A stretch of DNA of 64,000 nucleotides from Bacteroides bouchesdurhonensis (GCF_900155865.1 NZ_LT707006.1:4008577-4072576), one strand, 5' to 3'. Counted from the first letter of the stretch, positions 44,847 to 53,147 are shown. The notes: generated from the letters alone by a model not told the origin. Numbers and translations are program-made.

Positions 44847-46256
44847 TTAGAAATGGCTGCTGCCATCAAAACAATGTGTACAAACTTTGCATTTAGGCAA
44901 ACCTATCGCTTCAATCAGCGTTTCCAGCGTATTAAATTTCAAAGAGGTCAATCCGAAACGTTCTGCAATCACACCGACCATTTTTTCATATTCAGGAGAA
45001 CCGGTAGTAGCATATTTCTCCAGATTCTTATTCTCGTCTCCTTCCAGTTCTTTGATAATTCGACGGGTAATCAATTCCAATGCATTTTTTGAAGCGGAGA
45101 ATCCTACAAATGGACAAGCATAAATCAACGGTGGACATGCAATACGCATGTGTACCTCTTTTGCTCCATATTCAAACAGAATCTTTACATTGTCCCGCAA
45201 CTGCGTTCCGCGAACAATTGAATCGTCACAGAACAATAAACGCTTCCCTTCAAGCATCGCGCGATTAGGAATCAACTTCATCTTTGCAACAAGCGAGCGC
45301 AACTCCTGATTACTTGGTGTAAAGCTACGAGGCCATGTCGGCGTATATTTAGCGATAGCACGATGGTAAGGCACACCTTTTCCTTCCGCATATCCCAAAG
45401 CCATACCAACCCCCGAATCAGGAATACCACAAGCACAGTCTACTTCCGACTCATCCTTCTGCCCCATCTTCAAGCCGCTGGTAAAACGAACTTCCTCTAC
45501 ATTCTTTCCTTCATAACAAGACGTTGGAAAACCATAATAAACCCACAGGAACGAACAAATCTGCATTTCTTCATTCGGCTTGCGAAGTTGCTCAATATGA
45601 TCGGCATGCATACGTACAATCTCTCCCGGTCCCAAATATCTATCAATCTCATAATCGAGATTTGGGAAACTAGTCGATTCGCTCGTTGCAGCATAAGCCC
45701 CTTCTTTCTTACCAATAACAATTGGAGTACGTCCCCAATGATCGCGGGCAGCGATAATGCTTCCATCCTCTGTCAGAAGAAGCATAGAGCATGATCCTTT
45801 AATATGTTTAAATACGTTTTCGATTCCTTCGGTGAAAGTTCTACCTTGTATGATAAGAAGTGCGATAAGTTCCGTTTGATTGGTATTGCTCGAACTCAGT
45901 TCGGCGAAGTGCATATTTTTACTGAGGAGCTCTTCTTCCAGTTCCTGGATATTAGTTATTTTAGCAACAGTAACAATGGCGAAACGCCCGAGATGAGAAT
46001 TGATAACGATAGGTTGTGCATCTGTGTCGCTAATAATGCCGATTCCGGCATTTCCTTTGAATTTATCCAGTTCTCCTTCAAATTTGGATCGAAAATAAGT
46101 ACTTTCCAGATTATGAATAGAACGGATAAAACCTTTCTCTTGACTATAAGTAGCGAGTCCGCCCCGCTTCGTTCCCAAATGTGAATTATAATCTGTACCG
46201 TAGAATAAATCAGTCACACAGCTCGTTTTCGAGACTGTTCCGAAAAAACCTCCCAT
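44847..46256 (-). CDS. PurF-like phosphoribosyl amidotransferase with degenerate glutaminase site
   Basis: 469 residues. The phosphoribosyltransferase half is canonical: PRPP loop LLFCDDSIVRGTQLRDN (about 350-366), plus FeS/zinc-type cysteines as in B. subtilis PurF (VDCACGIPDSG, IACPPLIYACPF, CKVCTHC at the C terminus). The glutaminase half is abnormal: the protein begins MGGFFGTVSK, so the N-terminal catalytic Cys of MCGIxG is Gly, and the RYST-type motif is replaced by GNAGIGIISDTDAQP. The start is supported by a nearby AAAGAGA ribosome site. It may use ammonia or have another role. A true purF would be expected elsewhere. Confidence 0.85.
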   Translation of the reverse strand: MGGFFGTVSKTSCVTDLFYGTDYNSHLGTKRGGLATYSQEKGFIRSIHNLESTYFRSKFEGELDKFKGNAGIGIISDTDAQPIVINSHLGRFAIVTVAKITNIQELEEELLSKNMHFAELSSSNTNQTELIALLIIQGRTFTEGIENVFKHIKGSCSMLLLTEDGSIIAARDHWGRTPIVIGKKEGAYAATSESTSFPNLDYEIDRYLGPGEIVRMHADHIEQLRKPNEEMQICSFLWVYYGFPTSCYEGKNVEEVRFTSGLKMGQKDESEVDCACGIPDSGVGMALGYAEGKGVPYHRAIAKYTPTWPRSFTPSNQELRSLVAKMKLIPNRAMLEGKRLLFCDDSIVRGTQLRDNVKILFEYGAKEVHMRIACPPLIYACPFVGFSASKNALELITRRIIKELEGDENKNLEKYATTGSPEYEKMVGVIAERFGLTSLKFNTLETLIEAIGLPKCKVCTHCFDGSSHF

Positions 46257-46295
46257 GTTGTTCTCTTTATTGATAAAGTTTTAAAAAAGATGGCG

Positions 46296-46303
46296 CAAAA
46301 TTA
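46296..46303 (-). promoter_or_regulatory. Predicted -7 box for the PurF-like gene
   Basis: TAATTTTG on the minus strand, 40 bp before the start codon. Confidence 0.5.
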
Positions 46304-46467
46304 CAAAAAAGAATCCGACCGATAAAAAAAGTCTTTGCCAAAGTTTTAGTTTTCTTTGAGAAATACGTATTATTATTCATTTTCCAGAAGAGAAGCATTG
46401 TGAAGGAAACAACAGACATATCTCACAAAAAAACATAGATACATCTACATCAGAATTGCAAAAATAT

Positions 46468-46475
46468 TACCTTTG
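46468..46475 (+). promoter_or_regulatory. Predicted -7 box for crcB
   Basis: TACCTTTG, 23 bp before ATG 46498; it excludes an earlier start at 46456. Confidence 0.6.
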
Positions 46476-46497
46476 CACAATCAACCATAAGAATAGA

Positions 46498-46878
46498 ATG
46501 AAAGAAATACTCTATATATTTATAGGTGGAGGAATGGGAAGTGTACTCCGTTATTTAGGGCAAATAGCCATTAATGAACGGACTTCCGGTGTTGGTTTCC
46601 CTTTTTCCTGGGGAACATTCTCCGTCAATATCATCGGTTGTTTTTTAATCGGACTTTTTTATTCCTTATCCGAACGCTGGCAGTTGTCTATGGAAATCCG
46701 GTTATTTCTTACTGTTGGCATTTGTGGCGGTTTCACCACTTTTTCAACTTTCTCCAATGATGGCTTAAGTTTGCTGAAAGGAGAATTTTACGGTACGTTC
46801 ATTCTATATACATTATTAAGTATAGGTATAGGATTAGTTGCAGTAATGGCAGGAGGATATTTAGGGAAACAATTTTAA
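46498..46878 (+). CDS. crcB: Fluoride ion channel CrcB/Fluc
   Basis: 126 residues from ATG 46498 (MKEILYIFIGGGMGSVLRYL). Four membrane helices with the family motifs GGGMGSVLRY, WGTFSVNIIGCFLIG (central Asn) and ICGGFTTFSTFS (the Phe box and sodium site TFSTF). It works as a dual-topology dimer exporting fluoride. No fluoride riboswitch is evident in the very short leader. It is followed 26 bp later by a pentapeptide-repeat gene. Confidence 0.96.
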   Translation: MKEILYIFIGGGMGSVLRYLGQIAINERTSGVGFPFSWGTFSVNIIGCFLIGLFYSLSERWQLSMEIRLFLTVGICGGFTTFSTFSNDGLSLLKGEFYGTFILYTLLSIGIGLVAVMAGGYLGKQF

Positions 46879-46903
46879 TTCAAAACCAACCAATCGTTAC
46901 CAC

Positions 46904-47566
46904 ATGATAAAGAAAAATAACTTTAAACCTGTTCGAGTTGTACCTCCCATTTCAGAAGATCAGCAACACAGCACAATCACTTTACTAGAATGGCTCGAAA
47001 AAGAAGAAACGATCTCCGATCTTTTATTCTGCAAAAATAAAGAAGAAGAAATTAATGTTTCCCATAAGAGCATCAAAAACTGTACCTTTCAATATCAAAC
47101 ATTCAGCGAATGTCAATTCAATTCCTCGCAACTGACAGATATACGTTTCGAATATTGTGACTTATCCAATATTTCTTTTGCCGAAAGTTCTCTTTATCGG
47201 GTGGAGTTCATTTCATGTAAATTAGTGGGAACTAATTTATCAGGAACGACTCTCAATCATGTATTATTGCATGACTGTAACGCAAGTTATATCAACCTCG
47301 CCATGAGTAAAATGAATCAGGTTCGTTTTGCAAACAGCCTTTTCAGGAACGGTACTTTCCACGATTGCCGTTTGACACCAGTAGCTTTTGAAAGTTGTGA
47401 TTTGGTCGAAGCTGATTTTTCTCATACTCCACTTAGAGGAATTGATTTGCGTACTTCACGCATCAGCGGATTAACCTTAAACATCAGTGACTTAAAAGGA
47501 GCGATCATCACCTCTTTGCAAGCCATGGATTTACTCCCATTGTTAGGAGTTATTATCGAAGACTAG
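46904..47566 (+). CDS. Pentapeptide-repeat protein
   Basis: 220 residues. From about residue 55 to 195 the sequence runs in A/C-D/N-L/F-X-X pentads (CTFQYQTFSECQFNSSQLTD, IRFEYCDLSNISFAESSLYR, VDLVEADFSHTPLRGIDL-type blocks), which form a right-handed quadrilateral beta-helix. It resembles Qnr/MfpA-like fold proteins, some of which mimic DNA and protect gyrase, but the fold alone does not predict that. It is likely co-transcribed with crcB. Confidence 0.9.
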   Translation: MIKKNNFKPVRVVPPISEDQQHSTITLLEWLEKEETISDLLFCKNKEEEINVSHKSIKNCTFQYQTFSECQFNSSQLTDIRFEYCDLSNISFAESSLYRVEFISCKLVGTNLSGTTLNHVLLHDCNASYINLAMSKMNQVRFANSLFRNGTFHDCRLTPVAFESCDLVEADFSHTPLRGIDLRTSRISGLTLNISDLKGAIITSLQAMDLLPLLGVIIED

Positions 47567-47707
47567 TCTCACATAAAATTCATTGCATCTTATTCAAACA
47601 AAAGACATTGTCTCGTTGTTATTTATAAGATAGGACTAATGACATTTAGGGAAAGAAATCAGGAAGAATACCTATTTATAGTGATTTCCCACTCCTCGTC
47701 AAGTCCG

Positions 47708-47715
47708 TATTTTTG
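47708..47715 (+). promoter_or_regulatory. Predicted -7 box for eno
   Basis: TATTTTTG, 30 bp before the ATG. Confidence 0.55.
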
Positions 47716-47745
47716 CAAAAATCTTATTCATAAACAATAGAAACG

Positions 47746-49023
47746 ATGAAAATAGAAAAAATTGTAGCTAGAGAAATTCTCGATTCAAGAGGTAATCCCA
47801 CAGTAGAAGTTGATGTAGTATTGGAGTCTGGCATTATGGGACGTGCATCCGTTCCGTCAGGTGCTTCTACAGGTGAGCACGAAGCGTTAGAACTCCGCGA
47901 CGGTGATAAAATGCGTTATGGTGGCAAGGGAGTACAAAAAGCAGTTGAGAATGTTAATAAAATCATCGCTCCGAAACTGATCGGTATGTCTTCCCTCAAT
48001 CAACGAGGAATTGACTATACAATGCTGGCATTAGACGGAACCAAGACTAAATCCAAACTGGGTGCTAATGCAATTCTGGGCGTTTCGCTTGCTGTAGCAA
48101 AAGCTGCCGCTAATTATCTTGATCTTCCTCTTTATCGCTATATCGGTGGAACAAATACTTATGTGATGCCTGTACCGATGATGAATATTATCAATGGCGG
48201 TTCACATAGTGATGCACCAATCGCATTTCAGGAATTTATGATCCGTCCGGTAGGGGCTCCTTCTTTCAAAGAAGGTTTAAGAATGGGTGCCGAAGTTTTC
48301 CATGCACTGAAAAAAGTATTGAAAGACCGCGGACTAACTACCGCCGTTGGTGACGAAGGTGGTTTTGCTCCTGAGTTGGAAGGGACCGAAGATGCTCTGA
48401 ACTCTATCCTTGCTGCTATCAAAGCTGCTGGATATGAACCGGGTAAAGATGTAATGATCGGTATGGACTGTGCTTCTTCTGAATTCTATCATGATGGAAT
48501 TTATGACTATACTAAATTTGAAGGTGAGAAAGGTAAGAAACGTACTGCCGATGAACAAATCGATTATTTGGAAGAATTGATTAACAAATATCCGATAGAT
48601 TCTATTGAAGACGGCATGAGTGAAAACGACTGGGAAGGTTGGAAGAAACTAACAGAACGTATTGGTAACCGTTGCCAATTGGTCGGCGATGACTTATTCG
48701 TGACAAATGTTGACTTCCTCGCAAAAGGTATTGAAAAAGGATGCGCCAATTCTATTCTGATTAAAGTAAACCAAATCGGCTCTTTGACAGAAACATTGAA
48801 TGCTATTGAAATGGCTCACCGTCATGGATACACTACTGTTACTTCCCATCGTTCCGGAGAAACAGAAGATTCTACAATTGCCGACATCGCTGTAGCAACT
48901 AATAGTGGACAGATTAAAACAGGTTCACTCAGTCGCTCTGACCGTATGGCTAAATACAATCAGCTACTCCGTATCGAAGAAGAGCTTGGCGATCTGGCTG
49001 TTTACGGATACAAGAAAATCTAA
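47746..49023 (+). CDS. eno: Enolase
   Basis: 425 residues, standard length. Converts 2-phosphoglycerate to phosphoenolpyruvate in glycolysis. Conserved landmarks: N-terminal ARE(I)LDSRGNPTVEV, loop VPSGASTGEHEALELRD, NIINGGSHSDAPIAFQEFM, general base region VGDEGGFAPEL, LIKVNQIGSLTETL (catalytic Lys) and the signature SHRSGETEDSTIADIAVA. Magnesium-binding acidic residues are present. It is monocistronic, followed by a long gene-poor region with repeats. Confidence 0.98.
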   Translation: MKIEKIVAREILDSRGNPTVEVDVVLESGIMGRASVPSGASTGEHEALELRDGDKMRYGGKGVQKAVENVNKIIAPKLIGMSSLNQRGIDYTMLALDGTKTKSKLGANAILGVSLAVAKAAANYLDLPLYRYIGGTNTYVMPVPMMNIINGGSHSDAPIAFQEFMIRPVGAPSFKEGLRMGAEVFHALKKVLKDRGLTTAVGDEGGFAPELEGTEDALNSILAAIKAAGYEPGKDVMIGMDCASSEFYHDGIYDYTKFEGEKGKKRTADEQIDYLEELINKYPIDSIEDGMSENDWEGWKKLTERIGNRCQLVGDDLFVTNVDFLAKGIEKGCANSILIKVNQIGSLTETLNAIEMAHRHGYTTVTSHRSGETEDSTIADIAVATNSGQIKTGSLSRSDRMAKYNQLLRIEEELGDLAVYGYKKI

Positions 49024-49483
49024 TAATGTTTTTTCCCTTATGTGTTCGTATTCTTTCATTTATAAAAGGCAAAGAACAAAGGGAGATATTCATATCTAAG
49101 AGTTTCTAAACATCTTTTTTATTATCATTTATCACTTTTGTAAGGTAAAGATCTAATTATCAATTGCAAACTAGTGACAATAAGGAGTGACAATAAGGTG
49201 ACAATAGACCAAAGAGAGTGTTCTATTGTCACTTTTCACTTATTAAGACCAGAGATACACATCTGATTATCAGCGGAAAGCCTTTATTTTCATATTTCAA
49301 CCTTTTCTTCGTGAAAAGCCCTTTTTTCTATCGATAAATACAAAAACTACGCTTTTTGTTCCACGAGAACCTTCTTAATGAATGATTCTTGTACAAAGCT
49401 CTAAACTCTCATCTTCGAAAAGAAAGAATACAAATAAGGTATCAAGCGAATATGTGATTCAGTACCTATAATCAATTAATTCA
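49024..49483. other. Gene-poor region after eno with GTGACAATA repeats
   Basis: GTGACAATAAGG occurs at 49174-49185 and 49187-49198; a third GTGACAATAG (49198-49207) pairs perfectly with CTATTGTCAC (49223-49232), forming a 10-bp hairpin followed by TTTTC that could terminate eno. No coding frame with recognisable features. Confidence 0.55.
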
Positions 49484-49699
49484 GTTCGATTATAAGAACT
49501 CTTTGTTTCATACCGGGAAACAAACTGTTTCATATAGGGAAACTGTTAGTTTCATGTAGTGAAACCAATAGTTTCAAGCAGTTGAAACCTTTAGTTTCTC
49601 TGTGTGAAACTGTTAGTTTCATGCGGTGAAACTCTTTGTTTCCCGGTATGAAACGAATCGTTTCATGCCTTGAAACTAACAGTTAGAAAGCACTTGAAC
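49484..49699. repeat. Array of about ten 17-bp palindromes on a 22-bp period
   Basis: Eight clear units of the form GTTTC-N7-GAAAC start at 49505, 49527, 49549, 49571, 49594, 49616, 49638 and 49660, each separated by a 5-bp spacer. Degenerate units flank them (GTTC..GAAC at 49484-49499; GTTAG..TTGAAC at 49682-49699). Unit 1 (GTTTCATACCGGGAAAC) and unit 7 (GTTTCCCGGTATGAAAC) are exact reverse complements. Spacers TGTTA and TCTTT are each used twice. It is not a CRISPR: there are no unique spacers of phage length. Confidence 0.95.
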
Positions 49700-49769
49700 T
49701 AAACAACTTCATTATTGATTTAAAATATACCAGCTTAAAAAGCTGCAACTCAAAGATTGAATAATCACA

Positions 49770-49825
49770 AAAAAGCGGGAGATCCAAACAAGACAGTTAT
49801 GTCTTTTAGATTTCCCGCCATCTTT
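49770..49825 (-). terminator. Hairpin with U-run on the minus strand
   Basis: GCGGGA..GATC / GATTTCCCGC with inner GAC/GTC stem (49775-49818) and an A-run before it on the plus strand. It is probably a second terminator behind the SRP RNA/tRNA transcript. Confidence 0.6.
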
Positions 49826-49879
49826 TCCACCTACAAAGTGAAAAAATAAAAGGATGAGGTTGGTATTACTTTAATAAGA

Positions 49880-49917
49880 AAAGCATCCAGGAGAACTACC
49901 TGAATGCTTTCTTTTTT
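49880..49917 (-). terminator. Terminator of the tRNA-Thr transcript
   Basis: AAAGCATCCAGG / CCTGAATGCTTT (49880-49891 / 49899-49910), U-rich on either strand, directly 3' of the tRNA. Confidence 0.7.
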
Positions 49918-49918
49918 G

Positions 49919-49992
49919 AGCCTCTTGTCGGATTCGAACCAACGACCCCGAGATTACAAATCACGTGCTCTGGCCAACTGAGCTAAAGAGGC
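49919..49992 (-). tRNA. tRNA-Thr (anticodon TGT)
   Basis: 74 nt. Acceptor stem GCCTCTT / AAGAGGC, D arm GCTC..GAGC, anticodon loop TTTGTAA giving TGT (reads ACA), T arm GTTGG-TTCGAAT-CCGAC. CCA is not encoded. It lies 4 nt downstream of the probable SRP RNA in the same transcript. Confidence 0.95.
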
Positions 49993-49996
49993 GGGT

Positions 49997-50092
49997 GGGT
50001 AAGCTTACTATATCGCGCCGCTACAACCAACTACCTTTGCTGCGATCAAGCCCTGGAGGATTCGAAGGGAGCTGGCCGTATAGGACTTACCC
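49997..50092 (-). ncRNA. ffs: Probable signal recognition particle RNA (4.5S-like)
   Basis: A 96-nt segment whose ends pair perfectly (GGGTAAG at the 5' end, CTTACCC at the 3' end), with further pairing such as CCTATA with TATAG and CCAGCT with AGTTGG, making one long rod. The tip contains CTCCAGG..GCAGCAAAGG, corresponding to the symmetric CAGG/AGCA loop of SRP helix 8 that binds Ffh; the apical GCTTGATCGC replaces the usual GGAA tetraloop stem. A consensus -7 box precedes it. It is non-coding: frames across it are shadows. Confidence 0.65.
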
Positions 50093-50104
50093 GTTTTGCG
50101 GTTG

Positions 50105-50112
50105 CAAAGGTA
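50105..50112 (-). promoter_or_regulatory. Promoter -7 box of the SRP RNA/tRNA-Thr transcript
   Basis: TACCTTTG on the minus strand, 12 bp before the predicted RNA 5' end; a perfect consensus match. Confidence 0.75.
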
Positions 50113-50279
50113 GATATTTTTATGGATTCTGCAATAGCTATCTAGAACTTTTTTCTTTCAGAATCATTAACCAACTACTTTTCAAGCAATTAAATCTGCA
50201 AAAAAAATATTCAATAGATGGTTTTTATTGCTTTATTAACTTTAACAACCATATTTCCTCCATCAACCGATATTATTTG

Positions 50280-50287
50280 TACCTTTG
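50280..50287 (+). promoter_or_regulatory. Predicted -7 box of the DUF4199 gene
   Basis: TACCTTTG, 20 bp before ATG 50308. Confidence 0.6.
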
Positions 50288-50307
50288 TGCACTATTTATA
50301 AAGAAAG

Positions 50308-50823
50308 ATGACAGAGAACAGAAACTATCTACAAAAATACGCCATGCACTTTGGCACATATATGGGAGTCTATTGGATATTGAAATTCATTTTATTCCCA
50401 TTGGCAATGCATATCCCTTTCCTCTCATTTTTATTCATAATCTTAACATTGGCAGTGCCTTTCATTGGTTATTATTATGCGAAAACATATCGCGATAAAA
50501 TATGTGGAGGAAGTATTGAGTTTTCACATGCAGTTCTTTTCACTATGTTTATGTATATGTTTGCCTCACTTCTATTAGCTGTGGCATATTACATTTATTT
50601 CCAGTTTATCGATCATGGTGCCATTATAAATACTATCATAGAAGAATTGAGAAAGTTCATAAAGCCAAATGAAAACGAAGAAGTTATAAATGCAATGATA
50701 GATTCGCTTAAATCATGGAGTCCTATCAATATTACAATGCAACAATTGTCATTAAATGTGATATGGGGAAGTATTCTGGCTATTCCTACCGGACTTCTGG
50801 TAATGAAGAAAGCCAAACCGTAG
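50308..50823 (+). CDS. DUF4199 family membrane protein
   Basis: 171 residues with four predicted membrane helices: about 15-33, 38-58 (IPFLSFLFIILTLAVPFIGY), 78-101 (AVLFTMFMYMFASLLLAVAY) and the C-terminal about 148-168 (LSLNVIWGSILAIPTGLLVM). The soluble acidic loop about 110-140 contains KFIKPNENEEVINAMID. DUF4199 proteins of Bacteroidetes are of unknown function and often precede a polyprenyl-phosphate glycosyltransferase, exactly as here. Confidence 0.85.
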   Translation: MTENRNYLQKYAMHFGTYMGVYWILKFILFPLAMHIPFLSFLFIILTLAVPFIGYYYAKTYRDKICGGSIEFSHAVLFTMFMYMFASLLLAVAYYIYFQFIDHGAIINTIIEELRKFIKPNENEEVINAMIDSLKSWSPINITMQQLSLNVIWGSILAIPTGLLVMKKAKP

Positions 50824-50879
50824 AAACAACGAATCGACTCAATCATGACTTGTAATTAATAATTAGTTATTAATATAAA

Positions 50880-51830
50880 ATGGATATATCAGTAGTAATA
50901 CCATTGTTTAACGAAGAAGAATCATTGCCTGAACTTTACGCATGGATTGAACGTGTAATGAAGGCTAACGGATTCTCTTTCGAAGTGATTTTCGTTAACG
51001 ATGGAAGCACTGACCATTCGTGGGAAGTGATAGAACAGCTCAAAGCCCAGTCGGACTACATAAAAGGGATCAAGTTCCGCCGTAATTACGGTAAATCTCC
51101 GGCTCTTTTTTGCGGATTTGAAGAAGCACAGGGCGATGTAGTCATTACAATGGATGCCGACCTGCAAGATAGTCCGGACGAGATTCCTGAACTTTACCGG
51201 ATGATTACGAAAGAGGGTTACGATCTGGTATCCGGTTGGAAGCAAAAAAGATATGATCCATTATCAAAAACACTACCAACCAAACTTTTCAACGCCACAG
51301 CACGCAAAGTATCCGGGATTAAAAATCTGCATGACTTTAACTGTGGGTTAAAAGCCTATCGCAAAGAGGTAGTGAAAAATATCGAAGTATATGGTGAAAT
51401 GCACCGATATATCCCTTATCTGGCTAAAAATGCCGGATTCAAGAAAATAGGCGAGAAAGCGGTACATCACCAAGCCCGCAAATATGGTACTACCAAATTC
51501 GGACTAAACCGTTTCGTTAATGGATATCTGGATTTGATTTCTCTCTGGTTCCTTTCTAAATTCGGAATAAAGCCCATGCACTTTTTCGGATTGCTAGGTT
51601 CACTGATGTTTTTGGTCGGAATGATTTCTGTTATCATTGTAGGCGTCAGCAAACTATATGCCATGTACAACGGCTTACCTTACCGATTAGTAACTGACTC
51701 TCCTTATTTCTATCTGTCGCTGACAGCGATGATTATTGGAACTCAATTATTCCTTGCAGGATTTTTGGGCGAATTAATCTCACGCAATGCACCAGAACGA
51801 AATAACTACCAAATAGAAAAGAAAGTTTGA
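50880..51830 (+). CDS. Family 2 glycosyltransferase (DPMS/GtrB/ArnC-like)
   Basis: 316 residues. GT-A domain: VVIPLFNEEESLPELYAWIE at the start, nucleotide-sugar site DADLQDSPDEIPELY (about 90-104), and FNCGLKAYRKEVV. Two C-terminal membrane helices (about 228-255 and 270-300) are followed by a cytoplasmic tail. Such enzymes transfer a sugar from a nucleotide donor to undecaprenyl phosphate at the inner membrane. It is 57 bp after the DUF4199 gene and likely in its operon. Confidence 0.93.
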   Translation: MDISVVIPLFNEEESLPELYAWIERVMKANGFSFEVIFVNDGSTDHSWEVIEQLKAQSDYIKGIKFRRNYGKSPALFCGFEEAQGDVVITMDADLQDSPDEIPELYRMITKEGYDLVSGWKQKRYDPLSKTLPTKLFNATARKVSGIKNLHDFNCGLKAYRKEVVKNIEVYGEMHRYIPYLAKNAGFKKIGEKAVHHQARKYGTTKFGLNRFVNGYLDLISLWFLSKFGIKPMHFFGLLGSLMFLVGMISVIIVGVSKLYAMYNGLPYRLVTDSPYFYLSLTAMIIGTQLFLAGFLGELISRNAPERNNYQIEKKV

Positions 51831-51850
51831 TTCACACTCAATAACCGATT

Positions 51851-52399
51851 ATGAAGAATTTAATTCGTATCTTTCTATTATTAATCATCGCTGGCGGTGC
51901 TATAAGTATCTACAGTTCGTGCTCGGATGAAAATGATTGCTCGCTGGCAGGACGTCCCATGATGTATTGTACATTATACACAATTGATCCGGACACAAGG
52001 GCTATGTTGAATGACACGCTCGATTCCTTGACCATCACCGCTGCCGGAACCGATTCTATCATTCTCAACAATGAGAAGAAAGTACATACCCTGATGCTTC
52101 CGCTGCGCTATACAAATGATTCTACTATATACATTTTCCATTATGACCCTAAACGTCAGCCCAAAAATGTAGACACATTGTACATAGTGCAACAAAACAC
52201 TCCATATTTCCAGTCTATGGAATGTGGCTACATGATGAAGCAGAATATTTTGAGTGCTAAACTAGGCAAACCGGGAAGACCATCCCAGCCAGATCGGATA
52301 GATTCTCTCTATTTACGAAATAAAGAAGCCAATACAAATGAAATTGAAAACTTGCAGATATTCTATAAGTACCGTGACCGTACACCTGCGATTGATTAG
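51851..52399 (+). CDS. DUF6452 family lipoprotein
   Basis: 182 residues. The signal peptide ends in a lipobox (IYSSC, Cys about 24; MKNLIRIFLLLIIAGGAISI). The body is beta-rich with conserved stretches RPMMYCTLYTIDPDTRAMLN and YIVQQNTPYFQSMECGYMMK. DUF6452 is a Bacteroidetes family always seen beside DUF6048; function unknown, envelope location inferred. Its 3' end overlaps the next gene by 62 bp in another frame. Confidence 0.8.
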   Translation: MKNLIRIFLLLIIAGGAISIYSSCSDENDCSLAGRPMMYCTLYTIDPDTRAMLNDTLDSLTITAAGTDSIILNNEKKVHTLMLPLRYTNDSTIYIFHYDPKRQPKNVDTLYIVQQNTPYFQSMECGYMMKQNILSAKLGKPGRPSQPDRIDSLYLRNKEANTNEIENLQIFYKYRDRTPAID

Positions 52400-53141
52400 T
52401 CTGCTTCTGCTCTTTTGTATCGGACTTCCGGCAGCAGGACAGCAACCCAGTCAGAAGCCGACGCCTCAGAAAAGTCAGAAGCAACAGAAAAAAGAGGAAG
52501 CCGCCAAGGTCGATACCATTCCGTTATACAACGGAACGTATGTTGGTGTGGACTTATACGGCATTGGCAGTAAAGTTTTAGGAGGTGATTTTTTGAGTTC
52601 CGAAATCAGTGTCGGAGTCAATCTTAAAAACAGATTCATCCCAACCATCGAATTCGGTATGGGCGGAACAGATGCGTGGAACGAAACAGGAATACATTAT
52701 AAAAGTAAAATGGCTCCCTTCTTCCGAATCGGTGTAGACTATAACACAATGGCAAAAAAGAAGGAAAAGAATAGCTATTTGTATGCCGGTCTGCGCTATG
52801 CATTCAGTTCCTTTAAATATGATGTATCTACTCTTCCTGTTCACGATCCGATCTGGGGAGACAATATCAATAATCCAAGTTTGGAAGATGACTATTGGGG
52901 CGGTAGTGTTCCTTTTGACCATCCGGGCATGAAAGCTTCTGTCCAGTGGATCGAGATTGTATTAGGTGTAAAAGTACGTATTTACAAGAATTTCAATATG
53001 GGCTGGTCGGTACGCATGAAATATAAGACAAGCGCATCTACAGGTGAATTCGGCAATCCTTGGTATGTGCCGGGCTACGGAAAGTTCAAATCAAATAATA
53101 TGGGAATCACTTATTCCCTCATTTACAAACTACCTCTTTAA
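52338..53141 (+). CDS. DUF6048 family outer-membrane-like protein
   Basis: 267 residues. The signal peptide (LRLISLLLLFCIGLPAAGQQ) is preceded by a 17-residue n-region from ATG 52338; a GTG at 52374 would shorten it and reduce the overlap with DUF6452. After a Lys/Gln-rich linker, the protein is made of amphipathic strands ending in aromatic residues (IPTIEFGMGGTDAWNETGIH, SYLYAGLRYAFSSFKYDVST, NMGITYSLIYKLPL), as in a small beta-barrel. A DUF6452 partner lies immediately upstream; function unknown. Confidence 0.82.
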   Translation: MKLKTCRYSISTVTVHLRLISLLLLFCIGLPAAGQQPSQKPTPQKSQKQQKKEEAAKVDTIPLYNGTYVGVDLYGIGSKVLGGDFLSSEISVGVNLKNRFIPTIEFGMGGTDAWNETGIHYKSKMAPFFRIGVDYNTMAKKKEKNSYLYAGLRYAFSSFKYDVSTLPVHDPIWGDNINNPSLEDDYWGGSVPFDHPGMKASVQWIEIVLGVKVRIYKNFNMGWSVRMKYKTSASTGEFGNPWYVPGYGKFKSNNMGITYSLIYKLPL

Positions 53142-53147
53142 ACAGTA

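Noticed and set aside
49505..49676. CRISPR array
   Set aside because: Repeats are 17-bp palindromes with 5-bp reused spacers; no cas genes and no 30-bp unique spacers.
49965..50498. 177-residue plus-strand frame
   Set aside because: It runs through tRNA-Thr, the SRP-like RNA and into the DUF4199 gene in another frame; no coding character.
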